Both the position numbers and the translations under genes were made by a program. Under the pieces are notes generated by a model. The model saw nothing but the letters and a program-made list of their open reading frames with translations. It ran no database searches and was not told the DNA's origin. Source: Triglochin maritima (Eukaryota > Streptophyta > Magnoliopsida > Alismatales > Juncaginaceae). Taken from it: 64,000 bases of DNA. Below, piece by piece: positions 44,709-56,512 of this stretch; positions within the stretch are counted from its first letter, which is position 1, and every line of letters begins with the position of its first letter. The DNA is taken from NCBI GenBank assembly GCA_963682175.1, contig OY821786.1, positions 30,092,501 to 30,156,500 on the forward strand, written 5' to 3'.

Positions 44709-47700
44709 TCAAGGACCGCGACCAAAGCTGAAACACAAGCAGCTGCTCATCTGATCTTCAGGTATCATGCCGCCACCTTTGCTGGTGTTGATTGCCTCCA
44801 AAAGCCTCACAACCTCGTCCATCTCGAGTCGTTTGTCAGGGTTCGCGTCCCAACATTTTCGCATTATGTTCACCAAAGAACCGGGGCAGCAACGGGGGAT
44901 CTCCGGCCTCAAATTCTGCCAGCAAAAGAAACCAAGAGAATGTTAACTGAAAATAGAATTGTGTAAGCGTAATCACAGTTATAAACAAATTTTCTCAGCA
45001 AATGCGACGTATTAGCTGTGTTCTCTATGGTTGGACAGTAAGAGTCAAGAAGGGCAATTGTGTTTCTTAAGACCGAAATCCACAATCTGAAAACCAAAAA
45101 GAAAAGCCAGGGTGGAAAAAGGAGGAGCACAAACATGACGAGTAACGGCAGATGAGAGTTCGGCGAAGCTGAGGTTTGGATAAGGCATATCACAGCAGTA
45201 TATTTCCCACAAACATATGCCGAAGCTGTAGACATCGCATTTATGGTTGTAAGGTTTGCCATCAAGGACCTGCATATATAATTTTGTTAAAACCATATCA
45301 ATTACAAGAAGAATTTAAAAAATACATTTGAAAAAGAAGAAATTTTCATACTCATTGAATAAAAAATATATGTTTGATAAGAAAATAACACCAATTACTA
45401 ATTAATTTGTCCAAACCATGTAATTAACCAACATACATAGGTTATGACTAAACATGGGCTACTGGCTGATCCTTCACATAATCTTTGTAACCATGTGTCC
45501 AATTGAATATTCAAGATCCATAATTACCAACAAATGGGAATACTTCAGGATATTTCTGTGACATTTTAAGGCATAATATAGAGACGTAGCAAGGTTTTAC
45601 AGGAAAGAACATCTATAAGGATATAACTAATTAATGGGGATGCAAATGGAAACCAAGTGCTAGGATATTTTATGTTCTAAAATTGAAATCTGCTGGGTAT
45701 TTGGATAAAGAATCTCTTACCAATTAGAATTTTAAGTTGGAATTGATTCATAAAGCCTTATGCCCATTTCAAATTCAGATTCGAATTCTTATACAAGTAA
45801 ATCATATCCAATTATTCCAAAAACAATTACAGACATGTAAGATATGCGGTAGGTAATATTGAGATAGTAATTTAAGAAGCAAAGGAAAAAGAAAAATGTA
45901 TGTATATTTATACCACAGACAAATGAATAAGTCACGATACACAAATTTTATTATATTTTAAAAAATGAAAATAAAATAATTAATGTTGTATAGAATATAA
46001 ACATTACTCAAAATTTTGGAAATTATCGAAATCCAAACCCGAGAGCGAAAATTTTAACTTTCAGATCCAATGTCGCTAACTCCACTTGAATTTGGGTTGG
46101 AATTCAGATGTGAGAAACTTATTGGAATACTGATTCTAATTTAGATACAAGGTTTTTTTCCATTCTTATGAGACTTGGTTGCAATATATGTTACATGTCA
46201 TAAAACTTTTTTTCTTTTAATATATTATATGCTTTTATGTCTTAGCAACTCCAGAGTGCGTTAGAACGACGTTGCTGGCCGACTCTGGCCTAGCTATTTC
46301 TAAGAAAAACAAAAAACACAACAGTATGTGTATCAAATACTTATTTATATCAAAATATCCTCATTGTCTAGTGTGCCAATTTTAGCACATAAATTACCCA
46401 TCTACATTGTATTGTATTCTGGTTCTTTTCATGTTTCATGGCTCAACCTTTTCCTTGAAAACCAAATCTGGTGAAGGAAATTATGCTTACTGGCTTCGAA
46501 ACAAAGTTAAGAGCAAATTTATTACAATGTGCATTTTTTATTTTATCCACAACTAGATTTGTTAGAAAGGTAGACTTGTAAAGTAGATACCTCTGGTGCC
46601 ATGTAGCCAAGGGTACCAGTTTCTCCAGTCATCTCGTTGGGATTAACCGCTTCAACCCGTGCGACACCAAAATCAGCGATCTTCAGGTTTCTGTGAGTAT
46701 CTAGCAACATATTTTCAGTCTTGACATCGCGGTGGACGATCTTCTGCTTATGTAGATAGCTCAAACTGCAACCAACACCATCACAGACATTTCAGGAAAC
46801 TTAAAACATTCGCGACAGGTGTTTACGGGAGTAGTTATCGTTCCGTACCCTCTGGCAAGGTCCAATGCAAGCTGAATAACAACCTTGAAAGGAAGCTTCT
46901 TCCGTATGTTCTTTATCAAATAATTCTTCAGCGTTCCCCCAGCAAGGTACTCCACAACAACACAACATGCTCTTGCCGTGAGAGTGTTTGAACCACTGCT
47001 CGAAGATTTGTCTTGAGGAATTTTCAATTCAGAGGTTCCCATGGAAGCCCCTATGAACTAAGTAATTCGACATTAAGATATTGCATAATTAACAATCTAA
47101 ATGCTTCATTTCAAAGATTTTGAAAATGGTATTCACCTTTGTGACATTTGGGTGGTTTAGTTTATGCCAAACTGCGACTTCCTGCTGAAACGATGCACGA
47201 GAGGCAGATGCCTCGTCTTGTGTGGAGACGATGTTCTCTCCCCAGTCCAATATCTTCACTGCAACATGAAAACAATTTCAATTCCTTATACATTTGTTCA
47301 GACTAGAGTGTTGAGGAAATATGAAATTCAAACAAGCACAAAATGACGCAAGCAGTGCAGTTATATGGCATCAAAACATGAATAATTAATTATACTTAAT
47401 GACATCTCATCTCATCCTCTGCTAGTCTAATCTAAACTAATGTTAAATAAGGTCAGGTCAGGTTTGACTTGGAGCTTTAGACCCCCCAAAAGTGAGGTAA
47501 AAAGGGAGAGAATTGTGAGTCTTTATAATCCACGATACATACTAGTTTTACTTGATGTGGGACTATTCTAATAATATAAATAACACCACACGGCTACCAT
47601 TAATGGACAGAGCCACTCATTAACATCAATTAGAAATCATTGATTTCATTACTAAAACATTCCATTTCTAGTTTAATCTAGAATAAATCTCTCTCAAGTA

Positions 47701-48693
47701 GAAGAATGCTATAAAATCCCATCGTCATGCTAGCGTGGATTCCCTCTCTATCTAGCCTTAAATCCTTTCGATCTTTCTTGTTCTGGGTATTTCAGTGATG
47801 AGTGAAGAACTACCAGTATAAATTGCTGAATTTCTTCTTGGACAAATCCAATCTGAAATTTTGAAATAAGATCATTGTCATTGTGAACATTTCTATGGAA
47901 AGAAAAGAAGTTCTCAGGTGAGACACTAAGGCTATTAATGTGACAAAAAATCCCCACCTGGCTTCTGAAATCCATGAAACACATTTAAGAGCCCAACAAA
48001 TTGAAATTTTACGTACAATTTTGCTCAGATTACAAATACTTTTAAGATACCAAATCAATGTTATAACTAATCAATTGTTTCTTTAAATATCCGTTTTTAA
48101 CTTCCAACAATAGGTAGTAGGGTGGATCACATGGAGGATACAAAAGATCTCCCTCCAAACCATACATTTATGTTCCAACAAATCACATGGCAAGATATTG
48201 GAGATTTAATATTCTTACCCCGAACCTGTTCACTGATGACATATACATACATGAGCATTACTGGTCAAAACAATTCATTAAAAGAGCATAACAATCACTA
48301 ACATCCGATAACAAGCTTGTGTTCTAACAGATACGCTGTCGTAAATCAAAATCCAACACACGGAATTAGAATAGAAAAATCTTCAAATGGCAAAATCGAA
48401 GGTGATTGACTACCTGCAACGACTTGTCCATTGTAAACACCACGATACACTGAGCCATATGTTCCATGTGCGACCACATTCTTCAATTCAATCTGAGAGA
48501 GATCGATTTCCCATTCCTCGGGCTTGTGAATATCATTACTCTTGTTCTTCGACCGGATGTTGCTGAGATGCTTCTGGAGTTGAAGGTCCAGACTCTTCAA
48601 GTCAATCTTATCAGCTCTGATATACTTATCACTAAGGGTCCTCGCAAGAGTAGGACCAGAACCTGTCCCTTGTTCGCTTCCCTTCAAATCCAT
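44709..48693 (-). CDS. Raf-like serine/threonine protein kinase (HT1/ATMRK1 group), 6 exons
   Basis: Exons 48693-48414, 47258-47137, 47057-46849, 46765-46591, 45269-45135 and 44915-44709 have GT/AG junctions in phase and give 375 aa. The N-terminus (KYIRADKIDLKSLDLQLQKHL) and EEWEIDLSQIELKNVVAHG are typical of the plant group C Raf-like kinases. The glycine loop reads AHGTYGSVYRG, with Ala for the first Gly. The ATP lysine lies in VAVKILDWGE, split between exons 1 and 2. Then come ACCVVVEYLAGGTLKNYL, the catalytic loop IVHRDVKTENMLLD, DFGVAR, the activation segment end GTLGYMAPEVLDG, CDVYSFGICLWEIYCCDMPY, and a C-terminal tail GGGMIPEDQ. All catalytic residues are present, so it should be an active cytosolic kinase. 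Intron 4 is the longest, about 1.3 kb. ATMRK1-like is my best placement; the exact orthologue is uncertain. Confidence 0.93.
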
Positions 48694-50404
48694 ATCTATT
48701 CAAATCGCCAAAGAATCTATTGGGAATCGAACAATTTATTTAACCGAAAACCTTCAATCCAATCGGGTAAAGCTTGGAAACCAAGAAAATTCAGAGTTTC
48801 AGACCATCTCCCCTGTTCTTCCCCTGATCAAAATCGATCAAATTAACCGAAAAACGGCTAAAATCGGAGGAAACCTCGAATTCCTCCGCAGAAAAACCAC
48901 TGGAGGATGAAAAAAACAACCTTGGTCAATCACTCAATACACATCCACTTGCAGAAAGAACAAAAACCCAGAAAAAACCATGAAAACTATATGGAAAAAA
49001 ACCCATGAAAACTATATGAATTGTTTTCTTCAAAACCCACCAAATCGATGTAATCTTCAAAAAGAAGAATAACCCAAAATAAAACAAAAACCCAGAAAAA
49101 CAATACCTTTTACAACAAAAAGAACAAAAAAACCAAACACAACAATAACAGACCTAAACCAAAAGCAAAAAAATAATAAGCAACCAAGCCAATTCAACCT
49201 TCGAGAAAAAAAAGTTACCCAAAATTAAACAAAAACCCAGAAAAACCAAATCTTTGGGGTCGAAACCGAAGTAAAAACCAGAACCCAACAAAACCCAGAC
49301 CAGAACCAGGTCAGGGAAGAAGGGGGGAGAGAGGCGTGGGGTGTGACGGAAGATGGTGATTGGAGGAGAAGATGAAGAAGGGTTTGGGAGGTGGGATTGG
49401 TTTGGTTGACCCGGAAAAGGGTCGGAATTTTAGCACGTAGCTATCGAAATCAAAACAACGCACAAAAGTGAGAAAGAGAGTTGTATTGTATTTTCTTGTC
49501 GGTTTCTTTCTTACGTGTGTTTGTCTGTGTTCTTTGTGTTATATACGTGTTTCTAATGAATTTTGCAGGATTTTCAAAATATAATTTCATAAATATCTTT
49601 TGGATCCTAATCCTATATGATATGACTTGTGAGTCAAAAGAATTATATATTAGTGTTTGTTTGGTTTCTCTGCTTACGTGTTACTAGAAAAGCCTTCAGT
49701 TTTGACATACTTTGTCGTGTATTTTGCTGCGTAATGATTTTTTGTTATATTTTTGGGATTTCTATTTTTTGTTAGACGAAATTTTCTGAATTGTTATTCG
49801 TCGTAGTAAAACAACTTAAATCGTCCGTACAGATTACCATTTTGTACTTCTACCATTTCTACTTATATAACTCTTCATTTCACTCTTCTAACACCACTTT
49901 CTCTTAATATTACTCTTCTATTCACCAGATATAATGTCTCGGAGGCCAGGAAAAGAACCAGCGGACGCCCCGGATTACTCAAATCTGGTAAATTGCCTTG
50001 TTTATTTTAATTAATTTTAAAAAAAATTTGGGTTGGGCTTCCGCGGTGATGCCCGACCCAACGAGAGGGACCTCCGTTGCAAGTTTCGGTGGTGATGGAT
50101 TAGATTACAGTGAGTCTTTTTAAAGTACACAAGTATTTCCATCAATCGATGACACGAGTAAATGGGCGAAACAAGTTGCCATCAGAGTCGAGTTTTTTTT
50201 GGTAATATTTTCCTACAAATCAAAAGCAGATAATCAGATGGATTGTTATCTGAGATGCGATCACAAAAATGAAATGAGTTCTCATGATATGGATATTGCA
50301 CTACGGAAGAACACGAAAAGAAAGGGTTGCGGTTGTCATTTCTTTGATAAAGGTAGTCGAGCGATGGGATCGTGATGGATGAGTCGTAATTTCTAATAGT
50401 ACTC
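48694..50404 (-). promoter_or_regulatory. Leader and upstream region of the kinase gene
   Basis: The sequence above the kinase ATG up to about 49400 is A-rich on the plus strand (T-rich on the sense strand), typical of a plant 5' UTR possibly with an intron. The GGGGAGAGAGGCGTGGGG patch near 49322-49341 may mark the gene's upstream limit. A possible small exon start (ATGTCTCGGAGG... at 49934 followed by GTAAAT) lies on the plus strand and may belong to the adjacent transposon relic; evidence is thin. Confidence 0.4.
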
Positions 50405-50856
50405 ATGGGTAGCACAACCACAAACTTGCAGTTTATCCGACAGATCAGCGGTTTTAGTTCTTGGGCCAAGAAAATTGTTCGTGATATAACTGAGGCACAA
50501 GCGAGACCACGTAACATCTTGTTGGCAGTAAAGGAGAAATTCCACGAGGATAATCCCAATCAGAGACACATTTATAACTTCAAAAAGTACATAAAGATGA
50601 CGAAATCTGAAGACATGAATATCGCTCAGCAGTTTCTGCATTAGACAGTGCAGTATCAACACTTACATTGGATTATGGCGGATGAAGAAACTAATGTCAC
50701 CACTCACGCATTTTTGGCACATACCCTTTCGTAAATTGCATGGATTCGACATACAAAACGAACAAATACAAGATGCCTTTGTTCGATATAGTTGGGGTGA
50801 CTCCAACAAACATGAACTTCCTCGTCGGCTATGCAATTATGAAGGATGAGACCTGA
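50405..50856 (+). pseudogene. MULE (Mutator-like) transposase fragment
   Basis: The frame 50405-50644 reads KIVRDITEAQARPRNILLAV, then QRHIYNFKKYIKM, and stops. A second frame at 50740-50856 reads MDSTYKTNKYKMPLFDIVGV, then FLVGYAIMKDE. These correspond to the segment just before and the start of the MULE transposase domain (the D-x-T-Y-K-T-N-x-Y-x-M-P-L signature holds the first catalytic Asp). A stop and frameshift separate them and the rest of the domain is gone. I did not find its terminal inverted repeats. Confidence 0.78.
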
Positions 50857-51424
50857 AGAATTTCGTGTCCCTATGTATGTATATATTTTAATTTTTTTAA
50901 TACAACATACAATATCAATTTCATATTTTCAACAATTTTTATGTACATTACTTTGTGTTTATTCTAATATCATGTAATTCTACATATATTAGAATAAATC
51001 ACAAAGAGAGAATCATACCTAAAGGTTCTCTAAAACCTTTTGAAAATCCGGAGTCGCGTTGCCCGTTGCTAGTCAATCAATCTCTAATAAGGCTTAGAAT
51101 CTAGCTAATAACCCCTCTTTGAGCTCCTGAGATTTCTGTCTCCCAAACTCAAAACTAATAAGAGATTTTTGTGGTGATTAGATGAGAGATTAATGAGAGA
51201 AAGAATTTTTGCATACATATAAACAAGTAGGATGAGATGTCCTTTTTTAGGCTCCCAAAACATCCTTATCAAGAACTATTCCTTAGTCATGATCTCTTGC
51301 ATATTCTTTCCTAAAATTAATCTCTAATTGCCACATAAACATCCTCTAAAACGTTTTAATTAAATTTGGAATTAATCCACCCATGATCTAATTAATCTCT
51401 TAATAATTCAGGCAGAAATCGTAT

Positions 51425-51800
51425 TGTTCGGTCGACCGAGAATTATTCGGTCAACCGAACTGTTCGGTTATAACACGTGTTCGGTGAACTGTGAGATAGA
51501 CGGTCGACCGATTCCACATGAGAAAAATTCTCTGGAAAAATTCGGACGAACCACGTCTTCTCTTCGGTCTACCGATGACTCACCAAAATTTCTCCTGGAG
51601 CATAGTCATCGGATGATCGTGTCACCTTTGGTCTACCAAAAATACTTTTTCTCGGTTGACCGTTCACACTCGGTTAACCGAACCTGATTGTCCAGGCACT
51701 CTAGACAATTTCGGTCAACGAATTGGGCTTACTCGTTTCCTATTCGGTTAACCGACCCGAAGATTCCCCGGTCGACAGACCCCTGAACGGTTCACCGTGT
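51425..51800 (-). repeat. Cluster of about 14 CGGTCGACCG / CGGTTAACCG palindromes in the Copia LTR
   Basis: Examples are CGGTCGACCGA (51431), CGGTCAACCGAA (51449), CGGTCGACCGATT (51501), CGGTCTACCGA (51565), GGTCTACCAAA (51631), CGGTTGACCG (51654), CGGTTAACCGAA (51670) and CGGTTAACCGAC (51747). The middle pair varies (CG, AA, TA) while the outer CGGT...ACCG arms are kept. Confidence 0.88.
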
Positions 51801-52618
51801 TTGACCCCGATTTTGCCTTTGTCAAATTTTGGATTTATTTCCAACAAAATTTGATCTTTTGGGGTTTTTAGCAAATTCACATCTTATGTAATATATTATC
51901 CTATGTAATATTAAATTATTACACCCCATAATATATATATGAATTTATTATGATTCTAATTATGTCAATTCTCATGACATATTGATTTTAATTAATTCAC
52001 CACATGTGTCCTATTTTCACATGAAACCCGACACATCATATGAACTTAAAATCAACCCTCTTGTTTCCCAGTTTTGTGGTGTGACCTATAGAGGATCTAA
52101 GTCAAATTGGCAGTAGTGATATTAAACACTTAATTTCTCAAACTATAAGCGGTATCTAGCTACACATTATAGTCACCCAATTAACATATATGTCTTTGTT
52201 CCACCTGAACCAAAACACGATCCATTTAGTGATGTAAGTGCATCACTTATGTCCGTCCCTTGCCTCATGATATTAAGAATATATGCAAAGTAGAAATGTG
52301 TCATCTTTGTATTATATTCATTTCTTGATCTCTCTAAGCTAATTATAACTATGTAACTTAACTCAAGTTACATTGTGCACATTATAATTTTGCTTTATCA
52401 AGCGGCCCACTAATATCATCACTCAATTAAGAGGAGCAATGAATCCAATGATAATCATTTGACTAGCTATCTTTTCCAGCACAAGTCATGTTCAACCAAC
52501 TATTGCCTTTATCAGTATACTCATTGATAGCTTTTGACAATAATCAAATTAAGCACTTCTTGAGTGAAAAGATATAAGTCTCATATCTTAGGATCCAAGA
52601 CACAGCAAAAACATTAAT

Positions 52619-52623
52619 GACAC
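52619..52623 (+). other. Target-site duplication GACAC, left copy
   Basis: GACAC immediately before the Gypsy-A 5' LTR is repeated at 61363-61367 immediately after its 3' LTR. Confidence 0.9.
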
Positions 52624-53822
52624 TCATGCATTGCATACATTGCATCATATGTCTTTCATTTTAATTAATTTTATATCAATAAATACTACTAAGGTATGTG
52701 GTTAGTCTTATTTACATAATACAGGGACCTGAATGCAAATTACCCATATCCCGAGCATAAATGCGTGCAAGAGACTCATTTCTATCATAAAGACCAAGTC
52801 AAGATTATCGGGACTCAAATGGAAGTCCATCCAAGCATAAAAGCATTCAAAGACCTAATTACAAAAAGGCTAAGGACTTAAGCACAAAAGTAGTCAGGGA
52901 CTTAATCGCAAAAAGCCGAGGACCCAAATGCAAATTAAAGTACCAAAATATTATTTTGGAGAAATTCTAAAGAAAAATCAATTTGGATCTCCAAATATAT
53001 GAAGGAATTAATTCGGAGCTCAAAAGAAAGGAAAGAAATCAATCCACACGCGCAGAGGATAGTTAAATCATACCATAAACACACTGGAAAAATCCGGATT
53101 AAATCAGAGCAGATATTGCGGCGAAATCGCCGCATCTTACATGTATTGTGCGGCGGAAACGCCGCACCCCTTGCGATCCGTGGCTCCGGATTTTGTTCAG
53201 TCGTGTCTTGACACATGTACTTTCCTATTTTATACTTAGGTCCCTTGTATCGGCTATAAATAGCCCCGAAACGTTGTTGTAAAGGGTCTTGGTTTTTGTT
53301 CCATATTCTAGTAATAAAATTCTGTTCTTTTATTTTCTTGTTTTTAGTTTTCTTTTGTAGTTTCTCTAGGACCCCTTCTCCTTCCCTCAAACCATGAGTT
53401 TCTAACTCTCTCCAAAGGGTGAGGGTGACGGATTTAGGGCGATGAGAAGAAGAATAAAGTTATTATTTTAATTTCGTGTTAGTACATTTTGATTACTTGA
53501 GTTTATGTTGAGTCATTTATCATGTAGTGCTTCATAACTAATATGATTTATTATAAGTTTCAGAATTCTCTAATCTAAACCCGATATCTATACCTCCACC
53601 CACTGGACTCTCATACATCTTTACTTTATTTTTAATTTGATTTTGTTGTTCTCGCTTTAGATAATTAAAAACCAAAAATCTCAAACCAAACATATTACTC
53701 TCTCTTTCTTTCCTTAATCGAAAATCACAAAATAACAATATCTCTCCCTCCTTGTGTTCGACCCGTATTTGCCACGTCTTCATTGACACCGTGCACTTGC
53801 GGTATAAATTTAATTCTCATCA
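52624..53822 (+). repeat. Gypsy-A 5' LTR (1199 bp)
   Basis: It starts TCATGCATTGC (TGATGC in the other copies) and ends TTCTCATCA. A TATA box CTATAAATAG lies near 53262. Hairpins GCGGCGAAATCGCCGC (53118) and GCGGCGGAAACGCCGC (53150) precede it. It is nearly identical to 60165-61362. Confidence 0.93.
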
Positions 53823-53825
53823 AGT

Positions 53826-53848
53826 TTTTGGCGCTGTTGCCGGGGAGA
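53826..53848 (+). promoter_or_regulatory. Gypsy-A primer-binding region
   Basis: TTTTTGGCGCTGTTGCCGGG lies just after the LTR end. This is the block found at the same place in many plant Tat/Athila-type elements. Confidence 0.82.
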
Positions 53849-54777
53849 CGACGAAGATTTTTGTTTATTTTAGTGATTTCGATTTTTTTCTGTTTATCGT
53901 GTGCGCGATCTAACTATTTGGATTTGCGTTTCAGGAGACAACAGAGTGCGCGGCGAAATCCGGGCACATTCGGAGCTATAAGGGCGGCGAAATCGCCGCA
54001 TTTCAAGTACCACCTGCGGCGGATCCGCCGCACAGCTGAAGCATCTGAGCTTCAATTTTTTTCTGGGGTCATCTCCATCTCTGGGTGGACGCGTAGAAAA
54101 GTTTCGAGAGCGGGCGGCGAACCCGTCTGAGCATTGCGGAGGTAACTTTTCTTGCCTTTCTCGTAAAATCTTAATTTTCGAAAAGTTCCCTCTCGTAGAA
54201 CTGCACGTGTTAGGGCAAAATTCCATAATTGGCAATAATTCAACTATGACCTAAAAATTGGCAAAATTAGAAGGACTTAGTGCATGCATCATATAGTGTT
54301 TTGTTTGCATTATTCTTGCTAAATTCTTGCAAATTAATTCTTGTTGAAGAGTGCTGGAGTCAAGGTACGTGCACGAGTTTTATCGATTGCATTTAAGCAT
54401 ATAATTTAGTTTGCATACAACCTTGCAATTGCCCCCATTTAAAGACCAATGTTTGACTATCTTTACTAGATTTAAGTTAAACTATCTTAAGGGCAACTCC
54501 GTAGGAAAAGATACGGTGGGGATTTCATAACCCTTCCGTGGCCCACAAATCACAATCCTAAAGTGTCACCCAAGCCTTGAAATTTAAAATCAATTAGACA
54601 TTGACCCCTAAGGACTCGGACTCAATTAAGGAGAAGATTGGTTTGACTTGCTATGACTTGAAGCTGATCGAATTTAATTTGGTGTCTAGAAAGTGTTTTT
54701 GTGTTGACGTAAGTCTTCCAAGCGAAGTGGTTGTCTAATTGGCACCGACTCTGTCGGAAGCGCCCCCACTAGCTATA
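53849..54777 (+). other. Gypsy-A 5' leader, first part
   Basis: Non-coding. It contains GC hairpins GGCGGCGAAATCGCCGC (about 53980) and GCGGCGGATCCGCCGC (about 54018), the same words as in the LTR. The rest is AT-rich and runs to the solo LTR; the leader resumes at 56192. Confidence 0.7.
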
Positions 54778-56186
54778 TGTTGTACGTTTTAAATTAAAAC
54801 CGCAAGTGCACGGCCGCGATTAAGCGGGGGCAAGTACGGGTCGTCCTCGGGGAGGTGAGTAGCCTCTTGTTTATCAGAAATCAAGTGGCAAAAATAGGGG
54901 GAGAAAGATGTTTATGCTACTCTACTCTATACTAAGAAGTAGGAAATGCGAAAGGAAGAATCAACCAATGAAATAATAACTAAGCTAAGAACAAAGGAAG
55001 AATGCTGGAATACAGAAATGGGAAAACCCCTAAGGGGTGGAGTGAGTGCACACATGCAAAGAGGTGGGTGTAGAATGCATTCTTTAAGCACATGAAGGTG
55101 GTGTTTATCAAGCCTAGGAAGTGTCTAAATGTTATGGCAAAACCTATCAATCTATTCACCAACTTAATTGATTAACATTTACATATGCAAGTTGTTTATT
55201 TCAGAACCTAAACAAGCATGAGAGGTGTCTAATCATTTTGGCAAAACTCATCAAGTTATAAATTTTATCCTAAACAAGCAAGCATACATTCATGTTTTAT
55301 CAACACATCAAAAATAAAGCATTCATCACATTCTCTAATGCATGTATGTACATCTACTCCACCCCCCAAAGGGGATGGAACTACTCACTAAACATTACAC
55401 TAATTATTAAACTAAGCAAAGAAAGCATATTAAAACTAAGCTAGAAATAAAAGACGATTAAACTAAAACATGCACAAACAATAAAAGAAGCATAAACAAA
55501 CAATGAAAGAAACACAAAACTTTATTGATAAAATGACTCACATTTCAAGTAGCATCATCCTACTTTATTGTGTGCTTCAAGGCCTCACTTCTAGTAGGAA
55601 GAATAACCACTTAAAATATGGAGTGATTACAATGGAAGGTGAAGAGTTCTATTTATAGCCAAAGAAAAAGGCAATCCGGGACAATCCCCCCGATGTGGGA
55701 CTAAACCAATACCAAAAATAGCCTAAACAAACATTAATACACGTCCAGGAGAAAACTTGGCGGATTTGGGCCAAAACACACCGCCAATTAGCGGTCTTGG
55801 ACCGCCAATTGGCGGTCAAAAAGGTCAGGATCCAGTTGAATCTTGTTCTGGGCTTTTCACTGTGTATTTGGTGGTTTTGGATGCATCTACTTTGTTTATT
55901 GGAGCTCCGACCCGAATCCAATTGCTAAAATACTCCCCATGATGGTGTGGAGTATTATGTTTTGCTCTTAGGTCCTTCTGTCTTGCGTTCAGGTCCTTCT
56001 CCCTTGCATCTTGGTCCCCAGATCTCACAGTTCAGTCCTTTTTCCCAGCTTTTGAGTCCTTTTATGTTTCATCTCTTCAAACCTATTTATTCCTGAAAAC
56101 TAAACATAAAACTCGTAACATAGCATTGTTTAGGTGAAATATAATGGATATAAGATACAAATATAAGCATGAAATGATGTCAATCA
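54778..56186 (-). repeat. Gypsy-B solo LTR nested in Gypsy-A leader, TSD CTATA
   Basis: Perfect CTATA duplications lie at 54773-54777 and 56187-56191. The block reads TGTTGTACG...GATGTCAATCA on the plus strand; on the minus strand it runs TGATTGACATC...ACGTACAACA. It matches the LTRs at 31661-33032 and 62182-63593. It contains two CCGCCAATTNGCGG palindromes (55781 and 55802). No internal sequence remains. Confidence 0.95.
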
Positions 56187-56191
56187 CTATA

Positions 56192-56430
56192 CACTGCCTG
56201 ACCAATTTGGTTTGATTAGTGAGGGAGGTGAATCAAGCAAATCAATTCGACTCAACAAGTTAGGAGTCATCTAAATTTAAGCGACACTAGGTCTAGGATT
56301 GTTTGAACCGTGCTTGCTTAGGAAATTTCTAACCGACCCTCTTTTCTATCTTTAGAGTTAAGTTTCCCTTCTCATCTGAGTCGTCTTTCTCTTCTCACCT
56401 CAATTCTCAATTTTAAAACAAAAATAAATA

Positions 56431-56464
<34 letters not shown>

Positions 56465-56512
56465 ATATATCAATTGATTCTTGAATTTGAATTGGGAATT
56501 TAAATTCCGAAT
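56192..56512 (+). other. Gypsy-A leader, second part, with TA microsatellite
   Basis: Non-coding leader that continues the sequence before 54773. An (AT)n run lies at about 56431-56470. Confidence 0.7.

Noticed and set aside
53783..54235. Overlapping frames of about 115 aa in the Gypsy-A leader
   Set aside because: They cross the LTR end and primer site and derive from GC hairpins; no equivalent in other elements.
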